64,000 bases of DNA from Aureimonas mangrovi (GCF_014058705.1 NZ_CP059692.1:1493001-1557000); one strand, 5' to 3'; shown: positions 1 to 10,833, counted from the first letter of the stretch. A program made the numbers and translations. Notes: generated by a model from the sequence alone, not told the origin.

Positions 1-1
1 G

Positions 2-697
2 AAGATGATCGCCGATCTCGCCGAACTCGATGCCGGCGAGGAGCGTGTTGCCGTCCTCGAGCGCGAGGTGGCCGAGCGGCGCGAGCACTTCCATGCGCTG
101 GCAGCCAGTTTGTCCGCCAGACGTCACGAGGCGGCTCGTCTCCTGGAAGCCGCCGTCATGGCGGAGCTGCCGGACCTCAAACTCGAGCGCGCCCAGTTCA
201 TCGTTGAAATGGTGAGCGATCCCGAGCGGGCGAACGAGGCCGGCATCGACACGGCTGAATTCTACGTGCGCACCAATCCCGGCACGCGTGCGGGACCGAT
301 GATGAAGGTCGCATCGGGCGGTGAACTCTCGCGGTTTCTCCTGGCGCTGAAGGTGGCTCTGGCCGATCGTGGCTCAGCCCCGACCCTCGTCTTCGACGAG
401 ATCGACACCGGGGTCGGCGGCGCGGTGGCGGATGCGATCGGGCGCCGCCTCAAGCGCCTGGCCGAGCGCGTGCAGGTTCTGTCCGTCACCCACGCGCCGC
501 AGGTGGCGGCGCGCGCGGCCAATCATCTCCTGATCTCCAAGAGCGGAGCGGCCGGGGCCGAGGAGCGCGTGGCAACGCGGGTGGCCGAGATGGACCTAGT
601 CGCCCGAAGGGAGGAAATCGCCCGCATGCTGGCGGGCGAACACGTGACGGAGGAGGCGCGGGCCGCGGCCTCCCGGTTGATAGGACAGGAGGCCTGA
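2..697 (+). CDS. recN: DNA repair protein RecN, C-terminal part (5' end outside window)
   Basis: RecN is an SMC-like ATPase that acts early in recombinational repair of double-strand breaks. Only the last 231 codons are present; the frame is open to the left edge, so the start lies upstream. The visible part starts in the end of the coiled coil and then carries the ABC-type signature SGGELSR, a Walker B region (TLVFDEIDTGVGG) and the switch histidine in SVTHAPQVAARA, which together make up the C-terminal half of the RecN head. An SOS box, if present, would lie outside the window. The next gene starts 4 bases after the stop and is probably cotranscribed. Confidence 0.95.
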   Translation, partial: KMIADLAELDAGEERVAVLEREVAERREHFHALAASLSARRHEAARLLEAAVMAELPDLKLERAQFIVEMVSDPERANEAGIDTAEFYVRTNPGTRAGPMMKVASGGELSRFLLALKVALADRGSAPTLVFDEIDTGVGGAVADAIGRRLKRLAERVQVLSVTHAPQVAARAANHLLISKSGAAGAEERVATRVAEMDLVARREEIARMLAGEHVTEEARAAASRLIGQEA

Positions 698-701
698 TGC
701 G

Positions 702-1808
702 ATGGACCGCACCGTTTCGATCCTGATCGCCGGTGCTGGTCCAACGGGGCTCGCCGCCGCCGTCGAGCTGAAGCGATACGGTTTCTCGCCGCGCATCGTC
801 GACCGCGACGACGGGCCGACGCCGCCGGATCAATCCCGCGCGCTGGGCATCCTTCCGCCGACGCTTCGCGTTCTGGAGGCGAGCGGGCTCACGGAACGGC
901 TCCTCGCCGAAGGCCAGCGCGTCCAGCGCCTCACCATCCATCTCGACGGGCGGGCGCTCGCCACGATGCGCACACAATGGGCTCGCGAGACGCGCTATCC
1001 TTTCATGCTCACTTTGCCGCAGGGCAGCACCGAGCGGGCGATGCTCGACTGGCTGGAAGGGCAGGGCGTTTCCGTGGAATGGAACAATCCCGTGACGTGG
1101 CTTCGCTCAGGGCCGGGCGGGGCAGAGGTCGAACTTGCGAGCGGCGAAAGGATACGGGCCGACATCGTCTTCGGCGCGGATGGCGCCCGCTCGATCGTAC
1201 GGCGCGATGCCGGGATCGAATGGGGCGGGGAGGACTATCCAGCACGGTTCGCGCTGGCCGACCTGCGCCTGTCGAAGCCGATCGACCCGACCGAGCTTCA
1301 CGGCCTGCTGCGCTCGGAAGGCGGCGCGACGGCTCTGTTCCCGCTGCGGGCCGATCTTCTGCGCGTCGTTGGCTTCGATGTCTCGACGCGGGACGTTATC
1401 GATAAGACGCCGAATGTCGCGAAGATCGTCTGGGAATCGGACTTCACAGTCACTTTCCGCCATGCCGGACGCATGCAGGCCGGGCGCGTTTTTCTGGCTG
1501 GAGACGCGGCGCATGTCCATTCGCCCGTCGGCGCGCGGGGCATGAACCTCGGCATCCACGATGCGGCGACTTTCGCTTTTCTGCTCTCGCAGGGCCGTGA
1601 AGGCGAGTACGAGGGCGAGAGGCTGCCGGTGGCGCGGCGCGTGGTCGCCTCCACGCGGCGGATGACGGACTTCGTGCGCAGGCGTCCGGCCATTGCCAGC
1701 CGCGCCCTGCCCATCGCCCTGCCGCTTGCCGCCCGAACGCCTTTCCTTCGTCGGCGCATCGTCGAGAACGTTCTCGGGCTTGACCTGACGCCATCCTGGC
1801 TTCGATAG
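702..1808 (+). CDS. FAD-dependent aromatic-ring-hydroxylase-like monooxygenase
   Basis: A 368-residue class A flavoprotein monooxygenase of the PHBH/UbiH-like FAD_binding_3 type. It shows the N-terminal dinucleotide fold G11-A-G-P-T-G16, the DG motif (FGADGARSIVRR) in the middle and the C-terminal GD motif (VFLAGDAAHVHSP) that binds the FAD ribityl chain. Such enzymes hydroxylate aromatic substrates using NAD(P)H and O2; the substrate cannot be read from the sequence. The start follows AGGAGG at 687-692 with a 9-base spacer. It lies between recN and ligA, genes that are usually adjacent in related bacteria, so it may be an insertion into that operon. It is short for the family and lacks the thioredoxin-like C-terminal domain of phenol hydroxylases. 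Confidence 0.85.
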   Translation: MDRTVSILIAGAGPTGLAAAVELKRYGFSPRIVDRDDGPTPPDQSRALGILPPTLRVLEASGLTERLLAEGQRVQRLTIHLDGRALATMRTQWARETRYPFMLTLPQGSTERAMLDWLEGQGVSVEWNNPVTWLRSGPGGAEVELASGERIRADIVFGADGARSIVRRDAGIEWGGEDYPARFALADLRLSKPIDPTELHGLLRSEGGATALFPLRADLLRVVGFDVSTRDVIDKTPNVAKIVWESDFTVTFRHAGRMQAGRVFLAGDAAHVHSPVGARGMNLGIHDAATFAFLLSQGREGEYEGERLPVARRVVASTRRMTDFVRRRPAIASRALPIALPLAARTPFLRRRIVENVLGLDLTPSWLR

Positions 1809-4313
<2,505 letters not shown>

Positions 4314-4321
4314 GCCTTCTG

Positions 4322-4370
4322 GGCGTGACGCCACGCTCCATCTTGGCGTGACGCCACGCTCCATCTTGGC
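4322..4370. repeat. Tandem 23-bp repeat, about 2.1 copies
   Basis: A 23-base unit beginning GGCGTGACGCCACGC is present twice head to tail (4322-4344 and 4345-4367), plus three bases of a third copy. Each unit contains the small inverted repeat GCGTG-ACGC-CACGC. It fills most of the interval between ligA and the next gene. Its function is unknown; it could be a slipped duplication or a fragment of an intergenic repeat family. Confidence 0.9.
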
Positions 4371-4404
4371 TAATGTCGCAGGCGACGCTCCCGGAGACTT
4401 CGAC

Positions 4405-4941
4405 ATGCGCGCCACTGCCTTCGCCCTCACGATCGGCCTCGCAAGCATCGTTCAGCCGGCTGCGGCGCAGGACATGGTCGATGCGACGAACCCGGAAATC
4501 ATCGCCGAACTCGTGCGCGGCTTCGGCTCGGCTCGCCTGAGCGTGGCGGGCGACAACACCCCGATGATCGAGGGACGCATCGAGGGAACGGCCTTCTCGA
4601 TCTTCTTCTACGAATGCGACGAGACGGACGCCAATTGCCGATCCGTCAGCTTCTCCGCGAGTTGGGACATCGACGGCGTGAGCGTCGAGATGGTCAATGC
4701 CTGGAACCGCGACAAGCGCTTTGGGCGCACCTACGTGGACGACGAGGGTGACCCCGTTCTGGAGATGGACGTCAATCTCTATAGTTCCGTTTCCGCCGCC
4801 AATTTCGAGGACACGATCGACTGGTGGCGGATCGTTATGGCGGACTTCAAGTCGAACGTCATCGACATAGCCTCTACGGGCTCGGGTGCGACCCAGCCGA
4901 ATGACGACGCGGAATTGATCCCCGGCGCCGAACGCCTCTGA
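4405..4941 (+). CDS. Secreted YbjN-domain-like protein
   Basis: A 178-residue protein with a cleavable signal peptide (hydrophobic stretch to about residue 20, ending AAAQ-D). The mature part matches the pattern of the YbjN fold: alternating beta strands with conserved aromatic positions (FSIFFYECD, ASWDIDGVSVEMVNAWN, then a D-rich helix). A cysteine pair (ECDETDANC) could form a disulfide. YbjN-type proteins have chaperone-like or regulatory roles, but the periplasmic branch seen in alphaproteobacteria is uncharacterised. The start is the ATG at 4405, because the signal peptide begins there and GGAG lies 8 bases upstream. It appears to be a single-gene unit. Confidence 0.7.
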   Translation: MRATAFALTIGLASIVQPAAAQDMVDATNPEIIAELVRGFGSARLSVAGDNTPMIEGRIEGTAFSIFFYECDETDANCRSVSFSASWDIDGVSVEMVNAWNRDKRFGRTYVDDEGDPVLEMDVNLYSSVSAANFEDTIDWWRIVMADFKSNVIDIASTGSGATQPNDDAELIPGAERL

Positions 4942-5002
4942 CAGGCTTTTCAAGGGCGCTTGGTCCGCGTTAGGAAGCTGCCTCACGACCTGGGGCTCCT
5001 CA

Positions 5003-5713
5003 ATGACAGCGCGTCCGGAATTCGCCCTAGCGGTGCGCGATACCGCGCCGCTTCTCCTTGCGCTGATGCCGTTCGGCGTGGTGTTCGGTGCGCTTTCGGT
5101 CGACAGCGGGCTGAGCGTCGTCGAAACGCTGGGCTTCTCCATGATCGTCTATGCCGGAACGGCGCAGTTCGTGGCGCTCCAGTTGATAGCCGTCTCGGCG
5201 CCGCTGTGGTCAATCCTGCTCGCCGTCTTCGCACTCAACTTCCGGCATGTCCTGTATTCCGCCTCGCTCGGGCGTCAGTTCACGCGCTTCACCATGGGCC
5301 AGAAGGCGGCGGCCTTTTTCGTTCTCGTCGATCCGCTCTTCGCCCTCGGCGAGACACGCGCGGCGGAACGTGAGTTGACGCGCACCTACTACTTCACCTC
5401 CGGCTTGGTGCTCTATTTGGGATGGCAGATCGCGACGCTTGCCGGCGCGATCTTCGGTGGCCTCATCACGGACCAGCGCGCCGTCGGGCTCGATCTGGCG
5501 CTGCCGGTCTACTTCCTGGCGCAGACACTCGCCTTCCGCGCTCGTCCCGGCTTCCTGGCGGCCGCGGGCGCGGCGGCGATCACGGCGATACCTGCCTATC
5601 TCTTCCTCGGCACGCCATGGCACGTCACGATCGGCGGCGTGACGGGGATTGCGGTCGCCGCAATGTTGCCGCCGCGACAGGCCGATCCCGCGCCGGTGGA
5701 GGCAACGCCGTGA
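5003..5713 (+). CDS. azlC: AzlC family branched-chain amino acid exporter, large subunit
   Basis: A polytopic inner-membrane protein of 236 residues and at least five hydrophobic segments. It carries the conserved AzlC features: the N-terminal MPFGVVFGAL segment, a YAGTAQFVALQL motif and FALNFRHVLYSASL. AzlC works with the small AzlD partner in export of branched-chain amino acids (BrnFE/AzlCD family) and, in some members, other solutes. azlD follows with overlapping start and stop codons (GTGA), which suggests translational coupling and a two-subunit complex. The ribosome binding site is weak. The real substrate cannot be inferred. Confidence 0.9.
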   Translation: MTARPEFALAVRDTAPLLLALMPFGVVFGALSVDSGLSVVETLGFSMIVYAGTAQFVALQLIAVSAPLWSILLAVFALNFRHVLYSASLGRQFTRFTMGQKAAAFFVLVDPLFALGETRAAERELTRTYYFTSGLVLYLGWQIATLAGAIFGGLITDQRAVGLDLALPVYFLAQTLAFRARPGFLAAAGAAAITAIPAYLFLGTPWHVTIGGVTGIAVAAMLPPRQADPAPVEATP

Positions 5714-6009
5714 ACGCCGATCTCTGGCTCCTGATCGTTCTTGCCGGCGTCCTCACCTATATCACCCGCTTCGCTGGCCATCTTCTTCTGTCGAGACTGG
5801 GGACGATTCCACCGCGACTTGACGCGGCGTTGAACGCGGTACCGCCGGCCATGCTGATCACCATCGTCGTGCCCGCCTTCGTCGACGGCGGCTGGGTCGA
5901 GAGGCTGGTGATCGTCGGCTCGGGGATTCTCGCCTTGCGGATCTCGGTCCTCAACTCGGTGATCATCGGGGTCGGCGCGATCGCACTCCTGCGCGCGCTC
6001 GGGGCCTGA
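5710..6009 (+). CDS. azlD: AzlD family small subunit of branched-chain amino acid exporter
   Basis: A 99-residue protein with three to four hydrophobic helices, the size and pattern of AzlD/BrnE. The motif YITRFAGHLLL near the N terminus and a following AVPPAMLITI segment are typical of the family. The start is the GTG at 5710, which overlaps the azlC stop as GTGA; no other start in this frame gives a plausible N terminus. It should form a complex with AzlC in the cytoplasmic membrane. A stem-loop follows 8 bases after the stop. Confidence 0.9.
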   Translation: MNADLWLLIVLAGVLTYITRFAGHLLLSRLGTIPPRLDAALNAVPPAMLITIVVPAFVDGGWVERLVIVGSGILALRISVLNSVIIGVGAIALLRALGA

Positions 6010-6017
6010 AACGAAGA

Positions 6018-6054
6018 GAGGCGCGGCAGCCTCTCGGCCCCGCGCCCCTCGTTT
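6018..6054 (+). terminator. Possible intrinsic terminator after azlCD
   Basis: GAGGCGCGG (6018-6026) pairs with CCGCGCC-C-CTC (6040-6050) with one bulge, followed by GTTT. The T tract is short. The position between convergent azlD and the Tim44-like gene fits a terminator. Confidence 0.45.
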
Positions 6055-6072
6055 AGATCGCTGTACTTGCGC

Positions 6073-7068
6073 TCAGACGTCCTGAATCGCCGTCAGCTTC
6101 CACTCATCCTGATGGTCGCGCAGGAAGGTCCAGATTTCGGTCGATTCGACCGCGTCGGTGTCGCTGCCCTCGACGATCGCGCCACTCTCCCGGTCACGCA
6201 GCCACTGTACCATCGAATAGCGCATGGCGACCGTGGCGTACTCGCGCGAGCCTTCCTTCCAGCTTTCGGCGATGTCGCCCTGCAGCAGCTTGACCTCGCC
6301 GACCTCGCTTTTCACGCCACGCGTAGCGTTCTGCGAGAGTTCCTCGGAGAGGTAGGAGGCGATCTCCGGCGTCGTGATCTCGCGGATCGCGGCGTAGTCC
6401 TCCCGGGCGAACGCATCCTGGAGCTGATAGAGTCGCTGCTCAAAGATATCGAGGTCCGCGCCGGTGACACCCAACTCGTCGCCCTTGGACACGCTGGCGG
6501 CCGATGCCGTGCCACCGCGGCCGAGGCCGGCGCCGAGATGGCGGAAGTCCGGCCGGCCCGAGCCGCCCGTCGGCGCCGGGGACCCCCCGCCATAGGCGGC
6601 ACGCTGCATCGGCTGTCCGCCGCCAGCTGCCGCGGGCTGCGAACGCGAGCGGAAGAGACGAATCAGCAGGAAGGCGACACCGGCGATCAGCAGGATCTGC
6701 AGGAGGAAGCCCATCATGCCGGCAAGGCCGCCGAAGCCGGTGCCCATGAGCACGCCGAAGAGACCGCCGAGGAGAAGGCCGCGCATCAGCGGCGAGCCCA
6801 TGAAGCCGCCGCGGGTGGCCGCCGCCCGGCCTGCCACTGCGCCCGCGGCCGGGGCGGCGGCGCCAGGATTGCCAGGCGTCATGGAGCGCTGGACGGGCGC
6901 GGCCGAAGGCGCCGTGTTGGTGGCCGGCGCCGACTGGAAGGTGCGCGCACCGCGCGAGCCGAAGCCGCCGCCGCGCCGTGCCTCGGCGAAATCGACCGCG
7001 ACCGACGAGAAGATCAGCGTGAAAACGGCAAGAAGCGTTGCGAACCTGAACCTGTGAAGCGCGATCAT
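6073..7068 (-). CDS. Tim44-like inner-membrane protein (TimA type)
   Basis: A 331-residue protein with an N-terminal signal/anchor (about 8-30), a Gly/Ala/Arg-rich linker, two hydrophobic segments in the middle (GLLLGGLFGVLMG and FLLQILLIAGVAFLLIRLF) and a C-terminal Tim44-like domain (about 195-331, ending TEIWTFLRDHQDEWKLTAIQ). Alphaproteobacteria carry such proteins as relatives of mitochondrial Tim44; their bacterial role is in the membrane and not firmly established. The start at 7068 is preferred to the ATG at 7074 because GGGAG is 6 bases from the former and directly abuts the latter. It is transcribed towards azlD. Confidence 0.85.
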   Translation of the reverse strand: MIALHRFRFATLLAVFTLIFSSVAVDFAEARRGGGFGSRGARTFQSAPATNTAPSAAPVQRSMTPGNPGAAAPAAGAVAGRAAATRGGFMGSPLMRGLLLGGLFGVLMGTGFGGLAGMMGFLLQILLIAGVAFLLIRLFRSRSQPAAAGGGQPMQRAAYGGGSPAPTGGSGRPDFRHLGAGLGRGGTASAASVSKGDELGVTGADLDIFEQRLYQLQDAFAREDYAAIREITTPEIASYLSEELSQNATRGVKSEVGEVKLLQGDIAESWKEGSREYATVAMRYSMVQWLRDRESGAIVEGSDTDAVESTEIWTFLRDHQDEWKLTAIQDV

Positions 7069-7187
7069 TCCCATCTCCCACGCATGTCGTTCGTCGATGA
7101 TATGGACGAGGCGCGAGACGTTTTGAAGGCCATCGATCGTGTAAAGGCAGTGCTTTGCGAGAAAAGATCGGGAAAGCCCGGTAAACT

Positions 7188-8267
7188 CTACGTGGTACTA
7201 GCCCCGCGAACGAGACGATCAGCCTTGCGAACGATCTCAAGCGTTTCGATCGACTGCGATAGAGGCATGATCGGGCTATCCGTCATGTCGGCGCGAACGC
7301 ATTCGACGAAGTGGTCGGCCTGGTACTGAAGGCCGGTGCCTCGCAAGGCGATCGGTATCGGCCGCGCCTTGATGGCGGCGGCAGCGGCGCGAAGGCTCTT
7401 CACCCGTTCGCGCCAGGGCGATGGTGTCTGCGAGATCGTCACGCCACTGCCCGTCGGCTGTTTGCGGATGGTGCGGCGCACGGACAGAAGCGGCGGATTG
7501 ATGAATGCGCGGTGTGCGCGCAGCGTGCCTTCGCGACCCGTCAACACGGCCTCGTTCGGCCCCTCGGCGCCGAAGCCGCAGGACAGCGTGGCGAGGGCGC
7601 CCGAAGCGTAGGAGAGGACGATCGCGGCTTCCGCTATCGAGCCGTTGGGCGCGAGCGTGCCAGCTGCCGCGACATTGTCGGGCCTGCCGAGAAGGTCCAG
7701 CGCAAGGGAGACGGGGTAGACGCCGAGATCGAGAAGGGCGCCGCCTGCGACGGGATCATGGACCGGCTTCGCGGCATCGAAACCGTGGCCGAAGGAGAGC
7801 GAGGCTTCGAGTCGCACAGGCTCGCCCACAACTCCTTCTCGCGTCATCATGCGCAGCCGCTCGATGCCCGGCGTGAAGCGCATCCACATCGCCTCCATCG
7901 CCAGGAGGCCTGCTTCTTGGGCGGTCTGCGCGAGACGCATCGCGTCCTCCGCGTTCGGAGCGATCGGCTTCTCGACGAGGACGTGCTTTCCGCTCGCGAT
8001 GACCGCGAGCGCATACTCCAAATGCTGCGCGTTCGGCGTCGCGACGTAGATCGCGTCGAGTGTGTTGTGTGCCAATAGCGTTTCGATATCGAGCGCGGCG
8101 ACGTTCGGCCCCACCGCCGCCGCCAATGCCCGTGCAGCCTCGGGACGCCGTGCACCGACCGCCGCGATCCTGCCGTGGCGCGAATATGGCATGTCGGCAC
8201 AGAAACGGCGTGCAATGCCGCCGGCTCCGATCACGCCCCAGCGGAATGGCGTCTGTGGCGTGGTCAT
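7188..8267 (-). CDS. Gfo/Idh/MocA family NAD(P)-dependent oxidoreductase
   Basis: A 359-residue dehydrogenase with the N-terminal Rossmann motif GVIGAGGIARRF and the EKP motif (HVLVEKPIAPN) that supplies the catalytic lysine and binds cofactor. The C-terminal alpha/beta domain contains GGALLDLGVYPVSL, typical of the dihydrodiol or sugar dehydrogenase branch, so the substrate is probably a polyol, sugar or trans-dihydrodiol. The start at 8267 follows AGGAGA with an 8-base spacer; the frame stays open upstream but without family similarity. It is divergent from the BA14K gene, and stands apart from other sugar genes. Confidence 0.85.
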   Translation of the reverse strand: MTTPQTPFRWGVIGAGGIARRFCADMPYSRHGRIAAVGARRPEAARALAAAVGPNVAALDIETLLAHNTLDAIYVATPNAQHLEYALAVIASGKHVLVEKPIAPNAEDAMRLAQTAQEAGLLAMEAMWMRFTPGIERLRMMTREGVVGEPVRLEASLSFGHGFDAAKPVHDPVAGGALLDLGVYPVSLALDLLGRPDNVAAAGTLAPNGSIAEAAIVLSYASGALATLSCGFGAEGPNEAVLTGREGTLRAHRAFINPPLLSVRRTIRKQPTGSGVTISQTPSPWRERVKSLRAAAAAIKARPIPIALRGTGLQYQADHFVECVRADMTDSPIMPLSQSIETLEIVRKADRLVRGASTT

Positions 8268-8372
8268 TTCGATTCTCCTGCTGCACCTGCCCAAGACTGC
8301 ACGCAGTCGTGCTCCACCTCGACCTCCGGCGTTCGAGGCACGCGACCTTTCGGACGTTAACGATTCTTGAGC

Positions 8373-8402
8373 GTTCAGGAACCGTTCAGGCGCGCTCCTG
8401 TT
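8373..8402 (+). promoter_or_regulatory. Candidate EcfG-type promoter overlapping a GTTC-N7-GTTC repeat
   Basis: GGAAC at 8378-8382 is followed after 16 bases by TGTT at 8399-8402, one base off the general-stress (EcfG/RpoE4) pattern GGAAC-N16/17-CGTT of alphaproteobacteria. The -10 element lies 40 bases before the BA14K start. The same bases form GTTCAGGAACCGTTC (8373-8387), which also fits the alphaproteobacterial LexA spacing GTTC-N7-GTTC. Which signal is real cannot be decided by eye. Confidence 0.4.
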
Positions 8403-8442
8403 AATACATCGACATCTTTCGACCGCACGCCAGGAGGCGATC

Positions 8443-8946
8443 ATGAACATGAGAAAATTGCTGGGTGGAAAATCCTTGGCTGTGGCGCTCGCCTTTGCGA
8501 TGCTGCCGGCCTCGATCGCCGTTCCGCAGTCCGCGCCGCTCATCGGCTCGGTGGCCGGTGTATCCGAGGCGAACGCACAGTACCACGGTGGCCGTCACTA
8601 TCGCGGTGGTCGCGATCGCCACTGGCGCGGCGGCGGCCGTCATTGGCGCGGTGACCGTGGCTACTATCGCGGTGATCGCCGTTATCATCACCGCCGCGGC
8701 AACAACACCGGCGCCGCGATCGGCGGTGCGATCGCGGGTCTCGCGGCGGGCGCCATCATCGCTGGGGCAGCCAACCAGCCACGCTACGTCGAACGCCGCT
8801 ACATCGAGACAGCGCCGTCCTACGGCTACCGTCCGGCCCCTTGGACCAATGAGTGGTACCGCTACTGCTCGCAGCGCTACCGGTCCTTCGACGCGCGCTC
8901 GGGTACCTTCCAGCCGTACAACGGTCCGCGTCGCCTCTGCCAGTAA
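8443..8946 (+). CDS. BA14K family secreted protein with glycine zipper
   Basis: A 167-residue exported protein. The signal peptide ends near residue 46 (SEANAQ-YHGG). A His/Arg/Gly/Tyr-rich segment (47-87, repeated RGGR/WRG/YRGDR elements) comes next, then a glycine-zipper hydrophobic stretch (AAIGGAIAGLAAGAIIAGAA), then the C-terminal BA14K signature W-x-x-YC-x-x-RYRSFD-x-x-SGTF ending in cysteine. BA14K proteins were first described as immunoreactive lectin-like Brucella proteins; their cellular role is unclear, probably envelope-associated. AGGAGG lies 5 bases before the ATG. It is monocistronic: a strong terminator follows and a candidate stress promoter precedes. Confidence 0.88.
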   Translation: MNMRKLLGGKSLAVALAFAMLPASIAVPQSAPLIGSVAGVSEANAQYHGGRHYRGGRDRHWRGGGRHWRGDRGYYRGDRRYHHRRGNNTGAAIGGAIAGLAAGAIIAGAANQPRYVERRYIETAPSYGYRPAPWTNEWYRYCSQRYRSFDARSGTFQPYNGPRRLCQ

Positions 8947-8970
8947 CGGCATCGCACTGAGTTGAATGAA

Positions 8971-9002
8971 AGCCCGCGGCGAGCCATCGCCGCGGGCTTT
9001 TT
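8971..9002. terminator. Strong intrinsic terminator, probably bidirectional
   Basis: A perfect 12-bp stem, AGCCCGCGGCGA (8971-8982) with TCGCCGCGGGCT (8987-8998), and a 4-base loop, followed by a run of T. An A-containing flank on the left gives a weaker T tract on the other strand. It lies between the convergent BA14K and aminopeptidase genes. Confidence 0.9.
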
Positions 9003-9006
9003 CACG

Positions 9007-10833
9007 TCAGTCTTCGAGCGGGCGTGCCACTCCCCGCAGCCATGTCGCATCCGCCTCGTCGAGTAGGGGAGCGGTCCTTCTCACGACCTCGGCGTGATAG
9101 GCATCGAGCCAGCTTCGTTCCTCGGCATCCAGCAGTTGCGCAACGATCAGCCGGCGATCGATCGGCGCGAAGGTCAGCGTCTCGAAGCCGTGCATGGGCA
9201 GGTCGCCGCCCGGAACCGGCTCGGCCGGCAGTGTGAGGAGGAGATTCTCGATCCGGATCCCGAACGCACCCTCGCGGTAGTAGCCGGGCTCGTTCGAGAC
9301 GATCATTCCGGCTTCGAGCGGCGTGACGCCGCGCCGCGAGATCGACTGCGGCCCTTCGTGGACGCTGAGGAACGAACCGACGCCGTGGCCGGTGCCATGT
9401 GCGAAGTCCATCCCCGCCTTCCACAGAGCGATGCGCGCCAGCGGGTCGAGTTCGCTGCCGCGCGTGCCTTTGGGGAACCGTGCCCGAGAGATCGCGATCA
9501 TGCCCTTCAGCACCAGCGTGAAGGCGCGCGCGATCTCCGCCGCGGGCGCGCCGATGGCGATGGTCCGGGTAATGTCCGTCGTGCCGTCATCGTACTGGCC
9601 ACCCGAGTCCACCAGATAGACGGTACCGCCCTCGATCCTGCGATTCGAAGCCGTCGTCACGCGGTAGTGGGGCAGGGCGGCATTGGGGCCGGCCGCCGAG
9701 ATCGTGTCGAAGGATATGTCGCGCAGTGCCATGCCGTCCTTTTCGCCAAAGGCCGCGCGGATATCCGCGAGCTTCGAGGCCGCATCGATCTCCGTCAGGC
9801 TGCCGACCGGCTGCGCGTCGAGCCATGCGAGGAACGAGACGATCGCCGCGCCGTCGCGCAGATGCGCGGCGCGCGAGCCCGCGATCTCGATTTCGTTCTT
9901 GCGGGCGCGTGGCAGGATGGCCGGGTCGCGCGCCTCCACGACTTCACCCCCGGAAGACTCGACGATGTCGGCAATGCGCCGCGCGGCGCGCGTAGGGTCG
10001 AGCATCACGCGGGTGTTCGCCGCAAGGCTGCGCAGCGTCCGCTCGAAGCTCTCAGGAGCGGCGAGTTCGACCTGGTCCTCCAGCGCGCCGCGATCCTCGG
10101 CGTCCAGACGCGCGGGGTCGAGGAAGAGAATGGGCTTCTCGCCGCGGCGAAGGAGCGCGAAGGCGAGTACGAGGGGTGTGTGCGGCACGTCGGAGCCGCG
10201 AAGGTTGAGGACCCAGGCCGTCGTCGTCGGGTCCGAAAGAACGCAGAGCGCGGCATTGCTCTTCGCCATCTCCGCGTCGATTACCGCCAGCTTCTCCTTC
10301 GCGCTGCGGCCGGCATATCGCTCGGAATGCACTCTCGCCTTCGTCGCGGGAGCGGCCGGGCGGTCCTGCCAGACGAGGTCGATCGGGTTGCGCGAAAGTG
10401 CCACGAGTTCGAAGCCTGCCTCCGAGGCCGCCTTGCGCAGGGCCGCAACCTCACCCACCGTGTGCAACCACGGATCGAAGCCGATCTTCAGGCCCTGGGC
10501 GTTCTCCTTCAGGAAATCGGGCAGGGTGGTCTTCGTCGAATCGCTTGCCGCGAAGACCTTGCCGTCGAGCTGCGCACCGAGTTGCACGGTGTAACGCCCG
10601 TCCGAGAAGGCATAGGCGCGATCGGGGAAGACGACGGCATGACCGGCAGAGCCGGTGAAGCCCGTCAGCCAGCGCAGGCGCTCGGCATTGGCGGGGATGT
10701 ATTCGCCCTGGAACTCGTCGGCGCGCGGCACGAGAAAGCCATCGACACCGGCCTGTGACAGCACGGTGCGCAGGCGGTCGACCCGGCTGGCGCTTTCGGC
10801 CGAACTGCCGGCCTCCTCGAAGGTCTGGAACAT
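9007..10833 (-). CDS. pepP: Aminopeptidase P family metallopeptidase (M24B, Xaa-Pro)
   Basis: Removes an N-terminal residue next to proline. It is the long, three-domain form (608 residues), like eukaryotic cytosolic aminopeptidase P: two creatinase-like N-terminal domains and a C-terminal pita-bread domain. Metal ligands are visible in VDSGGQYDDGTTDITR (two aspartates), GTGHGVGSFLSVHEGP (histidine) and NEPGYY (glutamate), plus a last glutamate in IRIENLL. The ATG at 10833 is chosen over the one at 10854 because GAGGAG stands 8 bases upstream. It is probably cytoplasmic, with no signal peptide, and transcribed alone. Confidence 0.92.
   Translation of the reverse strand: MFQTFEEAGSSAESASRVDRLRTVLSQAGVDGFLVPRADEFQGEYIPANAERLRWLTGFTGSAGHAVVFPDRAYAFSDGRYTVQLGAQLDGKVFAASDSTKTTLPDFLKENAQGLKIGFDPWLHTVGEVAALRKAASEAGFELVALSRNPIDLVWQDRPAAPATKARVHSERYAGRSAKEKLAVIDAEMAKSNAALCVLSDPTTTAWVLNLRGSDVPHTPLVLAFALLRRGEKPILFLDPARLDAEDRGALEDQVELAAPESFERTLRSLAANTRVMLDPTRAARRIADIVESSGGEVVEARDPAILPRARKNEIEIAGSRAAHLRDGAAIVSFLAWLDAQPVGSLTEIDAASKLADIRAAFGEKDGMALRDISFDTISAAGPNAALPHYRVTTASNRRIEGGTVYLVDSGGQYDDGTTDITRTIAIGAPAAEIARAFTLVLKGMIAISRARFPKGTRGSELDPLARIALWKAGMDFAHGTGHGVGSFLSVHEGPQSISRRGVTPLEAGMIVSNEPGYYREGAFGIRIENLLLTLPAEPVPGGDLPMHGFETLTFAPIDRRLIVAQLLDAEERSWLDAYHAEVVRRTAPLLDEADATWLRGVARPLED

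Noticed and set aside
8351-8364. A further ACGTTAACG core upstream of the BA14K gene
   Set aside because: It resembles the beta-oxidation operators but has no extended symmetric arms, and the neighbours have no link to acyl-CoA metabolism; probably chance.
9318-9336. GGCGTGACGCCGCGC, similar to the tandem repeat behind ligA
   Set aside because: It lies inside the aminopeptidase coding region and diverges after 12 bases.
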